Below are positions 35,132-45,550 of a stretch of 64,000 nt of DNA, one piece after another. The translations under genes and the position numbers were made by a program. The stretch covers positions 558,001-622,000 of the forward strand of contig MQVO02000010.1 of assembly GCA_001986395.2 (NCBI GenBank), read 5' to 3'. The DNA comes from Irpex lacteus. Lineage: Eukaryota > Basidiomycota > Agaricomycetes > Polyporales > Irpicaceae. The notes below the pieces were generated by a model that saw only the letters and a list, made by a program, of their open reading frames with translations, searched no databases and was not told the origin of the DNA. Every line of letters begins with the position of its first letter. The first letter of the stretch is position 1.

Positions 35132-37568
35132 ATGGCGAGTACTTCTCTCAAGCAGGTGAGTTTGGATGATGATGGCACCTGAAATCGGCTCTGATTATAC
35201 GGATGTAGGCAACGGCTGCACCACTGACGCTGCAACAAGCACAAACGACTGCGTTATTGACGTTGCTGAACTTGAATGACCCAACGGAAAGCACTAGCAA
35301 TGTTTTATCTAACCTCTCGAAGCCTTCACAAGCCGGTAGCAAGATTACCGTACCGCAGGGCCCGCCGGTATGGAAGGTACTCGTGTTGGACCAGTATACC
35401 AAGGACGTTCTGGCGACCGTGCTGCGAGTGCAGGATCTTCGTGACGTTGGGGTGACATTACACGTGTACGTATCAGTTTATGTGGCAGGATAAGCAACAG
35501 CTGAACGTCTGCAGCCAGCTGCACTCTACGCGACCTCCACTGCCTGACGTACCAGCAGTATACTTTGTAACACCGAACCTGACCAACATCAAGCGAGTTG
35601 CTCAAGATTTGGAGAAAGGCTTGTACGAGTCATTTCATCTGAACTTTGTCGAACCGTTGCCGAGAGCACTATTGGAGGAGCTAGCAGCTGCGGTTGCGCG
35701 GGATGGGAGCGGTGACCTAGTGACCCAGGTGCGTGTACCATCACTGATCCGGTTCATGGAAGCTCAATAGGTTGAGGACAGGTACTGGACCAATACTTGT
35801 CGTTCATCTCTCCATCACCTTCGCTATTTTCCCTTCTACCTCCCGCAACTTCCCCTACGCCATCAGCAACACCCTCATCACCCGGAGCACCACCACCCCC
35901 TCCGCACTCCTCATATGCTATCCTCAACTCTCCATCATCCAGTGAGCAGCAGATAGAAGCCGAGATCGAGAGAATAGCCACTGGTCTCTTTAGTGTTGTA
36001 GCGACAACAGGTGCGTGTATGCTGCCTCGATTCGTAGCGCGTCATTAACCCTCTATGATTTGTAGGCCACGTCCCTATCATTCGGTGCCCTCGAGGGAAC
36101 GCTGCGGAGATGATTGCAAACAAGCTCGAGCAGAAAATACGAGACGCAATACTCTCCGCTTCACGATCTCATGCGCCATCAATATTTGCCTCAGACTCCA
36201 CAGGCCTATCGACTCTTCAACGACCTCGTAAGTATTCCAGTCACTATGCTTACACACGTATCTTATACAGTTTCTGGCATCCAGTTCTCCTGATTCTCGA
36301 CAGAAATGTCGACTTGGCGTCCATGCTCTCACACGGCTGGACATACCAAACCCTCGTTTCGGACTGTCTAGAGATGAAGCTCAACCGGGTGGTGGTTAAC
36401 GAACCCCAGAAACGTTCTTACGACCTTGACTCGAAGGATTTCTTCTGGGCGAAGAATGCTGCAAACCCGTTCCCGCAGGTGGCTGAAGACATCGACACGG
36501 AACTGAACAGGTACAAGTCGGATGCTGCTGAGATTACGAGGTCCACGGGCGTCAGCGACGTGAATGATATCGCACAAGTGTGAGTAAATCCCTCAACATT
36601 GCGAGTGTTGCATGCTAATCGTCCGCAGAGACCTGACAGCCAATGCAGCCCATCTAAAGACAGCCATCACAGCACTCCCCGAGCTGACCGCCCGAAAGGC
36701 AACCCTCGACACGCACATGAACATCGCCACCGCCCTGCTCGAAGAAATCAAGAAACGCGGCCTCGACGAGCTCTTCAGCACCGAAGAGTCCATCTCCAAA
36801 CAAACCGTCCAAACCATCCTCGAGACCCTGCGCAACCCCAAACCAGACGTCCACCCCACACCCCTCGACAAACTGCGGCTTGTCCTCGTCTTCTACCTCT
36901 CTTCCCCGGACAACGCTCTCTCCAAAGACGACATCAACGAGCTCACGAAGGAACTCACTGCAGCGGGTGCAGACGTCTCCGCTTTCGACTACGTTCGTCG
37001 GCTGCGCGAGATCTCGCGGATGAGTGTCTCTACGTTTGGCGATGCTAGCATCAACCGCTCGTCCACGCCCATCATTGGCGGTACACCGGGTGGAGAGCTG
37101 TTCAAGGGGTTCAGCGCGCTGGGTAACAGGCTGATCAAGGATCGAGGGTTGGACAACCTGATCAGCGGCGTGAAGAATTTCTTGCCTGCGAATAAGCTGT
37201 TGCCTGTGACGAGGCTGACAGAGGCGCTGATGGACTCGTCGGCGGCGTCCAACGCATCGTTGCAAGAGACGGACGAGTATCTGTTCCTTGATCCCAGGGC
37301 GCCGAGGAACCATAACACTGGACTCGGGATTGCTGGGGTAGGTGCTGGTGGTGCTGGTGGACAGGCCGGAGGGGGAGGGAGGTCGAGGAGGATGGCGTTC
37401 TCGGAGGGCATCGTGTTCGTTGTGGGAGGTGCTGGGTATGTCGAGTATGGGAATTTGGAGGAGTGGGCGCAGAGGACAGGGAAGAGGGTTACTTATGGTG
37501 GCACGGAGATTTTGGACCCGGGAGGATTTGTGGAGGTTTTGCAGAGGCTGGGTAAGGAAGGGTCGTAG
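35132..37568 (+). CDS. SLY1: SLY1, Sec1/Munc18-family vesicle fusion factor
   Basis: Predicted 706 residues. Exons are 35132-35155, 35209-35465, 35515-35728, 35782-36010, 36066-36227, 36285-36579 and 36629-37568. It starts MASTSLKQ with an 8-codon first exon and contains the Sly1 hallmarks WKVLVLDQYTKDVLATVLRV, LRDVGVTLHV, LLLILDRNVDL, HGWTYQTLVSDCLEMKLNRV, YDLDSKDFFWAKN and, near the C terminus, GGTEILDPGGFVEVLQRL. Sly1 binds syntaxin Sed5 and supports SNARE assembly in ER-Golgi and intra-Golgi transport. A Pro/Ser-rich loop (around residues 185-205) and a Gly-rich loop near the C terminus are lineage insertions. Two introns end at NAG sites that can only be placed by frame and homology. Confidence 0.95.
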
Positions 37569-37780
37569 ATTGGATGTGTGTCGATAGATGTTCGGACTGT
37601 GTCGACTCTGATAATACTAGGATTTTGGTTGACTTAGTGCATCGTTGCCTGATTCTTAGCGTTTGCGTGAACAAGAGGGTTTTAAACTCATTATGATTGT
37701 GGTGTCATCGCATAATTATAAGTCGCTAGAGATACAAAACGGAGCGATGGTGGTAAAGATACTAAGCCTAAGATTATTGA

Positions 37781-39019
37781 TTACTTCCTCCTGTTGTTGT
37801 TCATAGCAAGAATTTGGACAAGACGAATGCTACAGATGGTTGTCAGTAAGACAATTTGGTAGACCCAAAAACACGTAGACTTACAAAATGTTAATCATAT
37901 CCAATTCCAAGCTGATGGACTCCTTCAGGGGATCACGGGGAATAGCACCGCTTTCCGCGAGACGGGCGTGATGCAAAATCTTCTGGGTGCTGTAGAGTGA
38001 CGACAGTCAATACCCATACAGTACTTCAGAGGCACGCGTGAGGACTCACTCGAAGAGAACGAAGCCGCTGAACACTGCCAAACCGCCGTAAAGAGAGATG
38101 GCCTCCGTGATTGCCAGACCGCGCATACCGAGGGGGAGAGCCAGAGGAGCGAGGGAACTCAGAGCCACAACGGTGACACCAGCGAGAAGAGGACCTCCCC
38201 AGTAGAGATACTTGTCGTTCCTATAGAACATGTTAGTCATCGTATAACATGGCAGAAGAGGGGAAGAACGCACGTAGCAGTAGCACCGATATAACTCAAA
38301 CTTCCAACAACACCGCACGTGTACAACGCCGCCCGCGACAGAATCGCAGGGCTAAAGAAGAACAGAGGACTCAACGTCGCCGCCTGGCACGCATTGAACG
38401 CCAACCAGAACCCATGCTTCAACACCGTGTTTTCAGGGCTCGTAGACATAACGCCGATCATGCTACCGATAGACCCGACCAAACCGACACCGAGGACGAC
38501 CCAGGGGTTGGCAGACATTATTCGGAAGGCTGCACCGGAACGGAAGAGGTAGCGAGCTCCGAGGGCGGTGAGGGCGAGGCCGCCGCCGGTGTATTGGAAG
38601 GCGGAGTGCAGGTACGATTGTTCGGCGGGGGAGAGGGCATCGCGAGTTTCACGGTTGAGGAAGCCATTGACTACGACTATCGTTCCTGCGATGGCTCCCT
38701 ATTCACAGTAACCGGTTAGTGGTCCTGTAGATGAATAGGATGGCTTCTGAGTACGCACTGCTGAGATAGCGAACCGCTTCCATCCCTCTTGCTGAGTCGG
38801 GCGAGCTACAACAGGGCTGGAGTCCGTGATAAACGTCCTCGACGAGCTGAAGAAGTTGTTGGACGTCGTCTGCTTGCGGAGTGTTTGCAGGATGTTCGGC
38901 CGAGACGAGTTGAGGGTGAAGTTCCTAGCTTGGAACATAAGAGCTGAGCTCTTCGCTGCTGACCGCGGAGCAGCATGAGTGAGGGGTCTCAAAGTTGCGA
39001 TGATGTTTAGACGCAACAT
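37781..39019 (-). CDS. mitochondrial Bax-inhibitor-1-like protein (GHITM/TMBIM5 type)
   Basis: Predicted 336 residues. Exons are 39019-38759, 38698-38274, 38220-38050, 37989-37885 and 37829-37781. The first 60 residues are basic and Ser-rich without acids (MLRLNIIATLRPLTHAA), a mitochondrial presequence. About eight hydrophobic segments follow, with the family-typical LALTALGARYLFRSG, LYTCGVVGSLSYIGATA, YLYWGGPLLAG and LSLYGGLAVFSGFVLFDTQKILHHA-type region near the C terminus. GHITM-type proteins sit in the inner mitochondrial membrane, affecting cristae structure and cation exchange in animals; the fungal role is less clear. It is convergent with SLY1 (about 210 bp between stops). Confidence 0.88.
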
Positions 39020-39382
39020 CTTCGTCGTTGTTGAGGTTGTCGGAGACGGTGGTGGTGGTAGAGGATGAAGCCGCGAGAGGCCACCCGGAGGGCCTTACAT
39101 ACGATGCCGAGCAAGCGTCATCGAGGCCGGCGCTAATAGGCAATTACCAGTGACATACAAAGAGATGACTAACGCATTCTCTTGAATGTTCGTGAACACT
39201 CATATACACGAAGTCATATCCAGTTCACCCGTGATTCAGTCAGAAGGTCTACGATTCGCGAGAACACAAAGCCAAACATGTACGAGAGCATACTCATAGC
39301 CAAACGAAGTATGATGACCCGCATAAAGCACCAACAAACACCCTCAAATCCCGAAGAGCACACGAAACTAAGTACCATCAGG
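39020..39382. other. spacer between TMBIM5-like start and FAR1-like gene end
   Basis: Promoter of the TMBIM5-like gene and 3'-UTR of the upstream gene. No other feature was seen. Confidence 0.4.
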
Positions 39383-40819
39383 TCAACCCCCATTCATTGG
39401 CACATCTGGGTGTCAGAGTCAACTCAAGACAGTGATGTTAAAATATCGATGCGACTCACTCGTAGCAAGATTCACCGGACTCTCTAGGTACAGTCTGATC
39501 AGTATGGTCTCCAAAGCAGCGACAGACGGGTTTGGGTAATCGAAGGTTCGCGCATGCCCGCGCACGCTCTCAAAAATAGCGGCCATTCTATCCCAGCGTT
39601 CTTGATTGAGAGTCATCTGAGTGATCGGCGAAGGCGGCGGGGGAGGAGCAGATGGCGGTAGTTGTGGGTGATGCTGCATCTGTGGTGGCTGCTGCTGAGG
39701 GGGAAGCGGAAGTGGTGAGGGGGATTGTTGATGTTGCTGCGGGGTAGGAGATGCGAGGGGAGGGCTGGGATACAGAGACATGATATTCTGGAAGGTCTGC
39801 GGAGGCGTTATGTGACCGAGAGCAGGGGCTGCTTGAGGGTGCTGTAGGATAGGCGACGCTGAATTCGACGGCCCAGCGACAGGAATATGGGGCGGGGGTA
39901 CTGGCGGAGAGTCTTCGGGATCTTCTGTGCTTTCTCGCCCATCGCTACTGTGGCCGTTCTGTTGAATATGTTCAGGGAGAACCTGGGCTCGTCTACCACG
40001 TTTTGTGTATGGGAGATTCGCAGGTCCAATATCATGCGAGTGTTCGGATATGTCTATGCCGGGTTGAATGGTCAATAGCCTGGAGAGATGTGGCCTTGAT
40101 ATAATACTCACACGATACGCGTACCTCTTCCGTGTCAAAATACGTCTTGTAACTGATCGACGCTGGACATCCCTGCCCTTCAATCTGTGCTCCTCCACTA
40201 GAATCCATAAGTTCCCCTGGTCGATATACAGCACAGTGCTCACCTTTCGACTTGGCACCTTCCTCACTCTGTCCGGAAATTTCTTTACATACTTCTTTCT
40301 ACCACTCCTCGTATGCCTCGCACACACAAGCTTCGTATGCTCTTTGAACCGTGGTGGGACAGCCTTCGACCCGTGCGTGTCCCCTTTGACAAACTCGACT
40401 ACCCTCTCCTCCTCTTCCCGCTTCCGCCACTCCTCAAACGCCGCCATTGAGGCAAACACAAGCGTATATCCATCATCAGGTTCACCAGAACCGTATGGGG
40501 CCTTCTTGAGCGTACCACCGTTTTCGACGTGTTGTATCTGCAACGTGCTAGAGGCACCATTGATACCAGAGCTATCCACATTGGTGCTGCTACTCGCATT
40601 AAGCACCAGCCCAACCAGAGGCTGCTGACTATGCCCAGTGCTCTGCAGCTGAGAGACATGGTGCGCCTGTGAAGACGACGACGACGCCGCGGGAAGAGTG
40701 TGCCCTAGAGCTTGCGACAGCGACGACCTTGGCTGCGAGACGACCGTCGGCGGCGGGGGCTGAGGCTGAGGCTGCTGAGCGAGCTGGCCATGGTCGAGCC
40801 GGAAGTGCTGAAAGCTCAT
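39383..40819 (-). CDS. putative DNA-binding protein with FAR1/WRKY-GCM1-like zinc module
   Basis: Predicted 421 residues from exons 40819-40244, 40184-40112, 40053-39460 and 39405-39383. A Gln/Pro/Ser-rich N terminus precedes DDGYTLVFASMAAFEEW, then TKLVCARHTRSGRKKYVKK, GCPASISYKTYFDTEEVRV and YISEHSHDIG. Cys166, Cys198, His221 and His223 give a C-x31-C-x22-H-x-H pattern as in the WRKY-GCM1/FAR1/FLYWCH zinc superfamily. The 73-nt second exon carries the second Cys and was found by frame and motif; intron retention there destroys the finger. A long Pro/Gln-rich tail follows. The last 23-nt exon is tentative; unspliced, the frame stops at 39419. Likely a transcription regulator by inference. 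Confidence 0.65.
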
Positions 40820-41012
40820 GGCAGAGAGCGTCTGGCGCCCTGGGGAGATGGCCCTGGGCGGTGAGATCGTACCGTAGATAGATGCCGGCGGTGAGCCGAT
40901 ATGCCTGCCTTATAAGGGAATCTAGTCGCCGGCTCCATCCCTTTGTCCGGATCCGAGGCCGGCGGCTTTCAACGTCATCACTGGAAAGTTGACTTGCATC
41001 GGCCATCTGGCA
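40820..41012. promoter_or_regulatory. compact bidirectional promoter
   Basis: The start codons of the FAR1-like gene (minus, 40819) and the dolichyldiphosphatase gene (plus, 41013) are only 193 bp apart and divergent, so promoter elements must be shared or overlapping. I see no clear TATA box. Confidence 0.6.
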
Positions 41013-41682
41013 ATGTCTTCAAAGGCACCTAGGCGCAATATCTTTCTGCGGTTTCTTGACCATGTATGTTGCTCTACTCTCGCAACGGTTCTTGCCACGT
41101 ATTCATTCATTGTGCTTTGACAGACGAATGTTGTCGTCACTGGACTGACTGCTCTGACGCTGCTATACACACGTTCGGCAGGCGTTCTGTATTTCATAAC
41201 AGGTGCACTATTCACTTCAGGCGCAGCCAAAGTGGCGAAGCGATTTGTTCGACAGCCGAGGCCGACACAACCTTTGCCTGGTCGTCAGAAGCAGACATAT
41301 GGGTCAGTAAATCACTTCGTCACCGTGGCAGCTAGCGTGCTGAAGCAGAGCCGCTCAATATTTTAGAATGCCAAGCACACATTCTGCAACAATAACCTTC
41401 TATGCGGTATATACGATTCTTGCGGCGCGCTACCTGCCTATACACCACTCCCTACCCAGTAACGCAAGAACGTTAGGACCGTCAATCGTCGTTCCATGGG
41501 CTGCCACGATCGCTATCTCCCGAATATGGCTGGGACATCATACGTGGCCCCAAGTCGGAGCCGGCTCTTTACTCGGTGGTCTTATTGGCGTGGCCTGGTT
41601 TACCGCCTGGATAGAAGGACTTAATGATTATGGAAGGATACTAGAGGAAACCTTCCTGGTACCGTTGCAACGATTATATTAA
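41013..41682 (+). CDS. dolichyldiphosphatase-type PAP2 phosphatase
   Basis: Predicted 181 residues from exons 41013-41063, 41124-41302 and 41367-41682. PAP2 motifs: KRFVRQPRP (K-x6-RP), GMPSTHSAT (PSxH) and SRIWLGHHTWPQV. In the last motif Gln stands where general PAP2 enzymes have Asp; HTWxQV is what dolichyldiphosphatases (yeast CAX4, animal DOLPP1) show, so that subfamily is favoured. Four to five membrane segments are visible. The enzyme would hydrolyse dolichyl diphosphate in the ER lumen to recycle the N-glycosylation carrier. The start is supported by a short 17-codon first exon leading directly into the conserved part. Confidence 0.85.
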
Positions 41683-41702
41683 CGTGCATGTCTAGATTAA
41701 TT

Positions 41703-41726
41703 ATGTTTCCAATCTGATGGAAACAT
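41703..41726. terminator. perfect 9-bp hairpin between convergent genes
   Basis: ATGTTTCCA and TGGAAACAT pair perfectly around a 6-nt loop in the 70-bp gap between two convergent stop codons (41682 and 41753). It may help 3'-end formation of one or both transcripts; this is inference from position only. Confidence 0.35.
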
Positions 41727-41752
41727 CATAGAGACGATGAAACGCTATATTT

Positions 41753-43000
41753 TCACGACGTATTAGACGCAAGTAGCAGATCAACAGGCGATTGCTTTAA
41801 GAGCCCGACATCTTCCCCGCTCAACAAGAACCTCACTCCGTCACTTACGACACTCCTGATCCTTTTCTTCTCTGCCCAAGTCCATGCCCTTGGAGTCCAC
41901 GTCACTAGATGGGCACCAACATGCACAACCGCCTCACTCGCAACCTTCTCCCACCACACTTCTCCTTCCTCTCTCCCTGCCGTCTGTCGGTACGCCTCCA
42001 ACAAACCAACTCTCACAGCCTCCGCGCTCTTTGCGTTCTCCTCACAGAACCGACCGGCTTGGTGCAGTTCGCCAACGAACTGCCCCAACTCAACACCTCT
42101 CGATCCCGGCTTAACCAACTCCCAATCAACGAGATAAAATCTATCAACCTCATCATCTCCCTCGGACGTCGGCTTGAACCGTACCAGGACGTTCCCAGGC
42201 CAAAAGTCCCCATGAACCAGCGCCTCTCGACTCGTTCGTATGAGACTCTGTGCTTTCTCCGCTACTACCTCGACCTTTTCCAGCTTGTCTTCGGATATAT
42301 TGAGTGGAGGCTTGGAAAGTGCGGGAAGAGCATCTGTGCCGGATAGCGTCGCCCTCAGTCGACCATAAGTTGCCCATGCCGACAACACCCTCGCTTGTTG
42401 ATTCTTGTCGAACCTATCCAGCACTTCCTCGTCGATCTTGCTTTTCCCGTGCAAAGTAGCGATGAATTTCCCTAGGGCAGCGCCAACCTGACGTGCGATC
42501 AACGCGTTGGGTGGAGAGGGCCGAGTACCTTCAGTGCGAAGGAGGTATTCTTTCAACGTGAGGGTATACGTATCTGAGTCGGAGGCGGAGGTGGCAGCGC
42601 AGTCTTCCATGATGATTACGCTTGCATCATAATCGAAGAGATAGACCTCTGGGGCTGTGACTAGAGAATTCGAAGGGGTGATCGAGCGAGCGTATCGAAT
42701 GGCCTCAACCTCGAAGCGCTATGTCCAGTCGCACGGTGTCGTCAGTCCCACTCTGCCGAGTACATCTCGAAGAGCTCTGCGCACCTGTCTTTCGAGATCA
42801 AACGCCATCTCTTGCATGCCCGGTATGTAAGGTTTACCATGTTTCAGAACGGCAGTGCGCTTTCCTTGATATAGCGTCTTCAGTGTGAGTCTGAACGTGT
42901 AGTTTCCGAGGCCACCAATGAGTGGAACTACGGATGAGCTCGCAAAGGGGCCGGTCTCGAGGAAGGTGGTGAGGTCTGCTTGGGATGCGATATCAGGCAT
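41753..43000 (-). CDS. APH/choline-kinase-fold phosphotransferase
   Basis: Predicted 393 residues from exons 43000-42785 and 42718-41753. The kinase-like fold is shown by VPLIGGLGNYTFRLTL (glycine-rich loop region), AVLKHGKPYI (ATP-binding Lys), the catalytic loop HGDFWPGNVLV and the metal-binding VDWE. These proteins phosphorylate small molecules such as sugars, choline, methylthioribose or aminoglycosides; the fungal members are mostly uncharacterised, so no substrate is claimed. No signal peptide, so probably cytosolic. The start at 43000 (MPDIASQADL) gives a normal-length N-lobe. It converges on the dolichyldiphosphatase gene. Confidence 0.82.
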
Positions 43001-43588
43001 ACTAGGGAGGATTGTGGATGTGGGCTCTAGTACAAGGATGGACGTACTTATTTCTTCAGATTCGGGATGGAGTCATCCAGTAAGTCCGTAGTGAGGTGAC
43101 GGTTGCGGCCCCGAGGAAGTTGAACGCTGAGGCGATCGAAGTGCTGTACTGGTAGAACAATGACGTTCTCCGGGTAACCAGTACTAATGCGTAGTGTACA
43201 TACAATGAATGAGAGAGAGAGGAGAAGTGGATGTAAGGAGAATGGTGGAAAGTAGGACAAGCCCAGTCTGAGATAAATCGACACTGTGGCAGCTTGAACG
43301 CGTACGTTCTTTCTATTCGCTCAGAAGTTGTAAAGTTTCAACGAGTGTTCTATCGAGTTATCTCTTCGTATAACTTGCGACCGGTTTGAGACAGATGTAG
43401 GGCCAGGAGAAAGGGCTCAAAGACACATTATTGACGAACACACCACAATTCGAATTGAATGCTGCTCATTCAGGTAGATTTGAGATTTTACCCCGCCACT
43501 GCCAGAAAGATGCACGCCGTATAGAAGCCCCAAAACCATCAAGAAGATTCCTACTTTGAGAGAATAAAATGGAGACATCAAGGGCAAA
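43001..43588. other. intergenic region between phosphotransferase start and mannanase stop
   Basis: Promoter of the phosphotransferase gene and 3' flank of the mannanase gene. No other coding signal was seen. Confidence 0.4.
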
Positions 43589-45550
43589 TTAACCACGGGC
43601 CTTGAGAGCAGCAGTATGCTGCGTGATGATGGGATAGACGGGGCCATCGGGATACACCTGTGGTTAACACCGCACATTAGAGGGATGAGGATGAGAATGG
43701 CATGATATGCTATGTTGTAACGTACAGCATAGCCGTCATTAGGCGTGTCACCAACACTCAAGTGTGAGCCCGCTTGCCTATATGGATTGCGTAAGTTGTA
43801 AGGTCTAGCGAAAACGTTCGTGAAGAATGCTTACCAGATCAAGTCGCCCGTCAATCCTGAGCTCACTATGTCGCTGTACCATACGGTGTAAACGGCGCTC
43901 TGGTTAGAGGTCACCCCAAACTCCTCGACAATGACTGGCTTGTTCGCCGACTTTTGGGATGCGACGTGATCGGCAATCCATTGACTACCCCAAACAGTAC
44001 TGGATGGGTTTGATGTTTGACCCCATCCCTCAGGGTACAACTGCAAATAACCATTACAGGTTAGGACGTGTCATATTCGAGGATGTAGTATGTAGCTGGT
44101 ACGTACATGGAATGTGCCGAAGTCTATAGTCTTGACTGCGAGGTTTGCATTGAAGTCTATGCCTTCGCTTCCCCTACATTGATTTCCACAGTCAGCGCCG
44201 TCAACAACTTCTTGCCTTCTTCATTGCGAAAGAAAAACTCACTGATAAGGGTAACTGGGGTTACTTGGCTCGTTGAAGAATCCTTCGTCTCCAACAGCAA
44301 CAAGATGGTTCGGGTCTATCGACTTGATGTAGGCCGAGGCATCCGAAATCCAGTTGGTAACAGTTGTAGTGGTACATGTCCCAGTTGTGGTTCTTTGATG
44401 TAGCCAGACCCATTAGAAAGACGTTTGTATGATATTGGTATATAATCTTACCCAGTTGTACCTCTGCACCTTGGCTCGTTGGCCAGCTCCCATGCCAAAA
44501 TTGTCGGCTCGTTAACGTAGCGACCGACGAAGGCTTTCACGTAGTTCTTGTAAGCTGCCTGCAATCGTATCCAATGCGTCAGATGTGTACTACAGCGTTG
44601 AAACCAATGTGATACTTACAATGACTTGTGCGTTTGTATAGAACAAATCGTGGTTCGCAGAGCCAAGAATCTGTTTCACATACACGTCCATACCGCCGTA
44701 GTCAGACCAATTGTTTGTCCTGTACTCAAATTATCAAACTGCTCATGACGTTGCAAAGAGATGATATACATACAATGTGATGATCAGCCTCAGGCCATGC
44801 GCCTTAGCCGATGCGACTACGTAGTCGAAATTTTGCAAACCTGTCGGTCCGGTATTGACCGTGGGCGTAGAGCCGTTCCACAACTGATAGTAGATGCCGT
44901 TGGGGGATGTCACATCATTGAAGCCCCTAGGTCTTTCTTCAGCATCATGGACACTGATATGAAGGAGAAACATACAAAGTGCGAACAGCAGTCGCCCCGG
45001 TACTGGCGATATCCGCGAAGGCCTTGTCGATGTCTGCATGCGAGTACCCATGAGACCAACCCAGTAAGAGTTGAGTCTGAAGCCATTATCATCAGTGATT
45101 CGTTCTGTGTCTGGAAACATATACACGCACCCAACAATAGTGAACGTCTTGCCATCAAGAACAAACTTCTGTCCAGAGACGCCTACAAATCCAGTAGGAG
45201 CGGGTGCAGACATCGCAGAGGTGCTGGGCGCGGACGTAGATGGTTGACTCGTAGTATTTGAGGAAGCACTCGATGGCGGAGGTGTGGTAACACTCAAGGG
45301 ATTTGTAGTAGCCGTACCCGGAAGACATTGGGAGTAGTAGTCATTCTGGCGGGTGCAAAACGATCCTGAAGCGCAAGTTGTGTCGCCAGTATAACTAATG
45401 CCGCCACACTAGGACACGAAGATGAGAGACAGGTAAGTGAAGGATCGTTGGCATGGTAGTGATTGATACCTGACCCCATTGTGGAACAGTAGCTCGCACA
45501 AGCGAGGAAGAGGCTGCTAGAAGGGTGAGCGCATACGCCGCGCGATACAT
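43589..45550 (-). CDS. secreted CBM1-GH5 (subfamily 7) endo-beta-1,4-mannanase with apparent frameshift
   Basis: The start at 45550 gives a signal peptide ([14 protein letters not shown]), then a CBM1 cellulose-binding module ([32 protein letters not shown]), a Ser/Thr/Pro linker and a GH5_7 catalytic domain: [25 protein letters not shown] (acid/base Glu), [24 protein letters not shown] and VIVEEFGVT (nucleophile Glu). First exons are 45550-45470, 45408-45131 and 45076-44976, followed by at least six more. Exon 3 is 101 nt, but 102 are needed: SYWVGLM and [10 protein letters not shown] lie in different frames around a G-run at 45047-45049. Either a one-base sequence error or a real inactivating deletion. 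The enzyme would cut mannans in wood hemicellulose. Confidence 0.88.
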
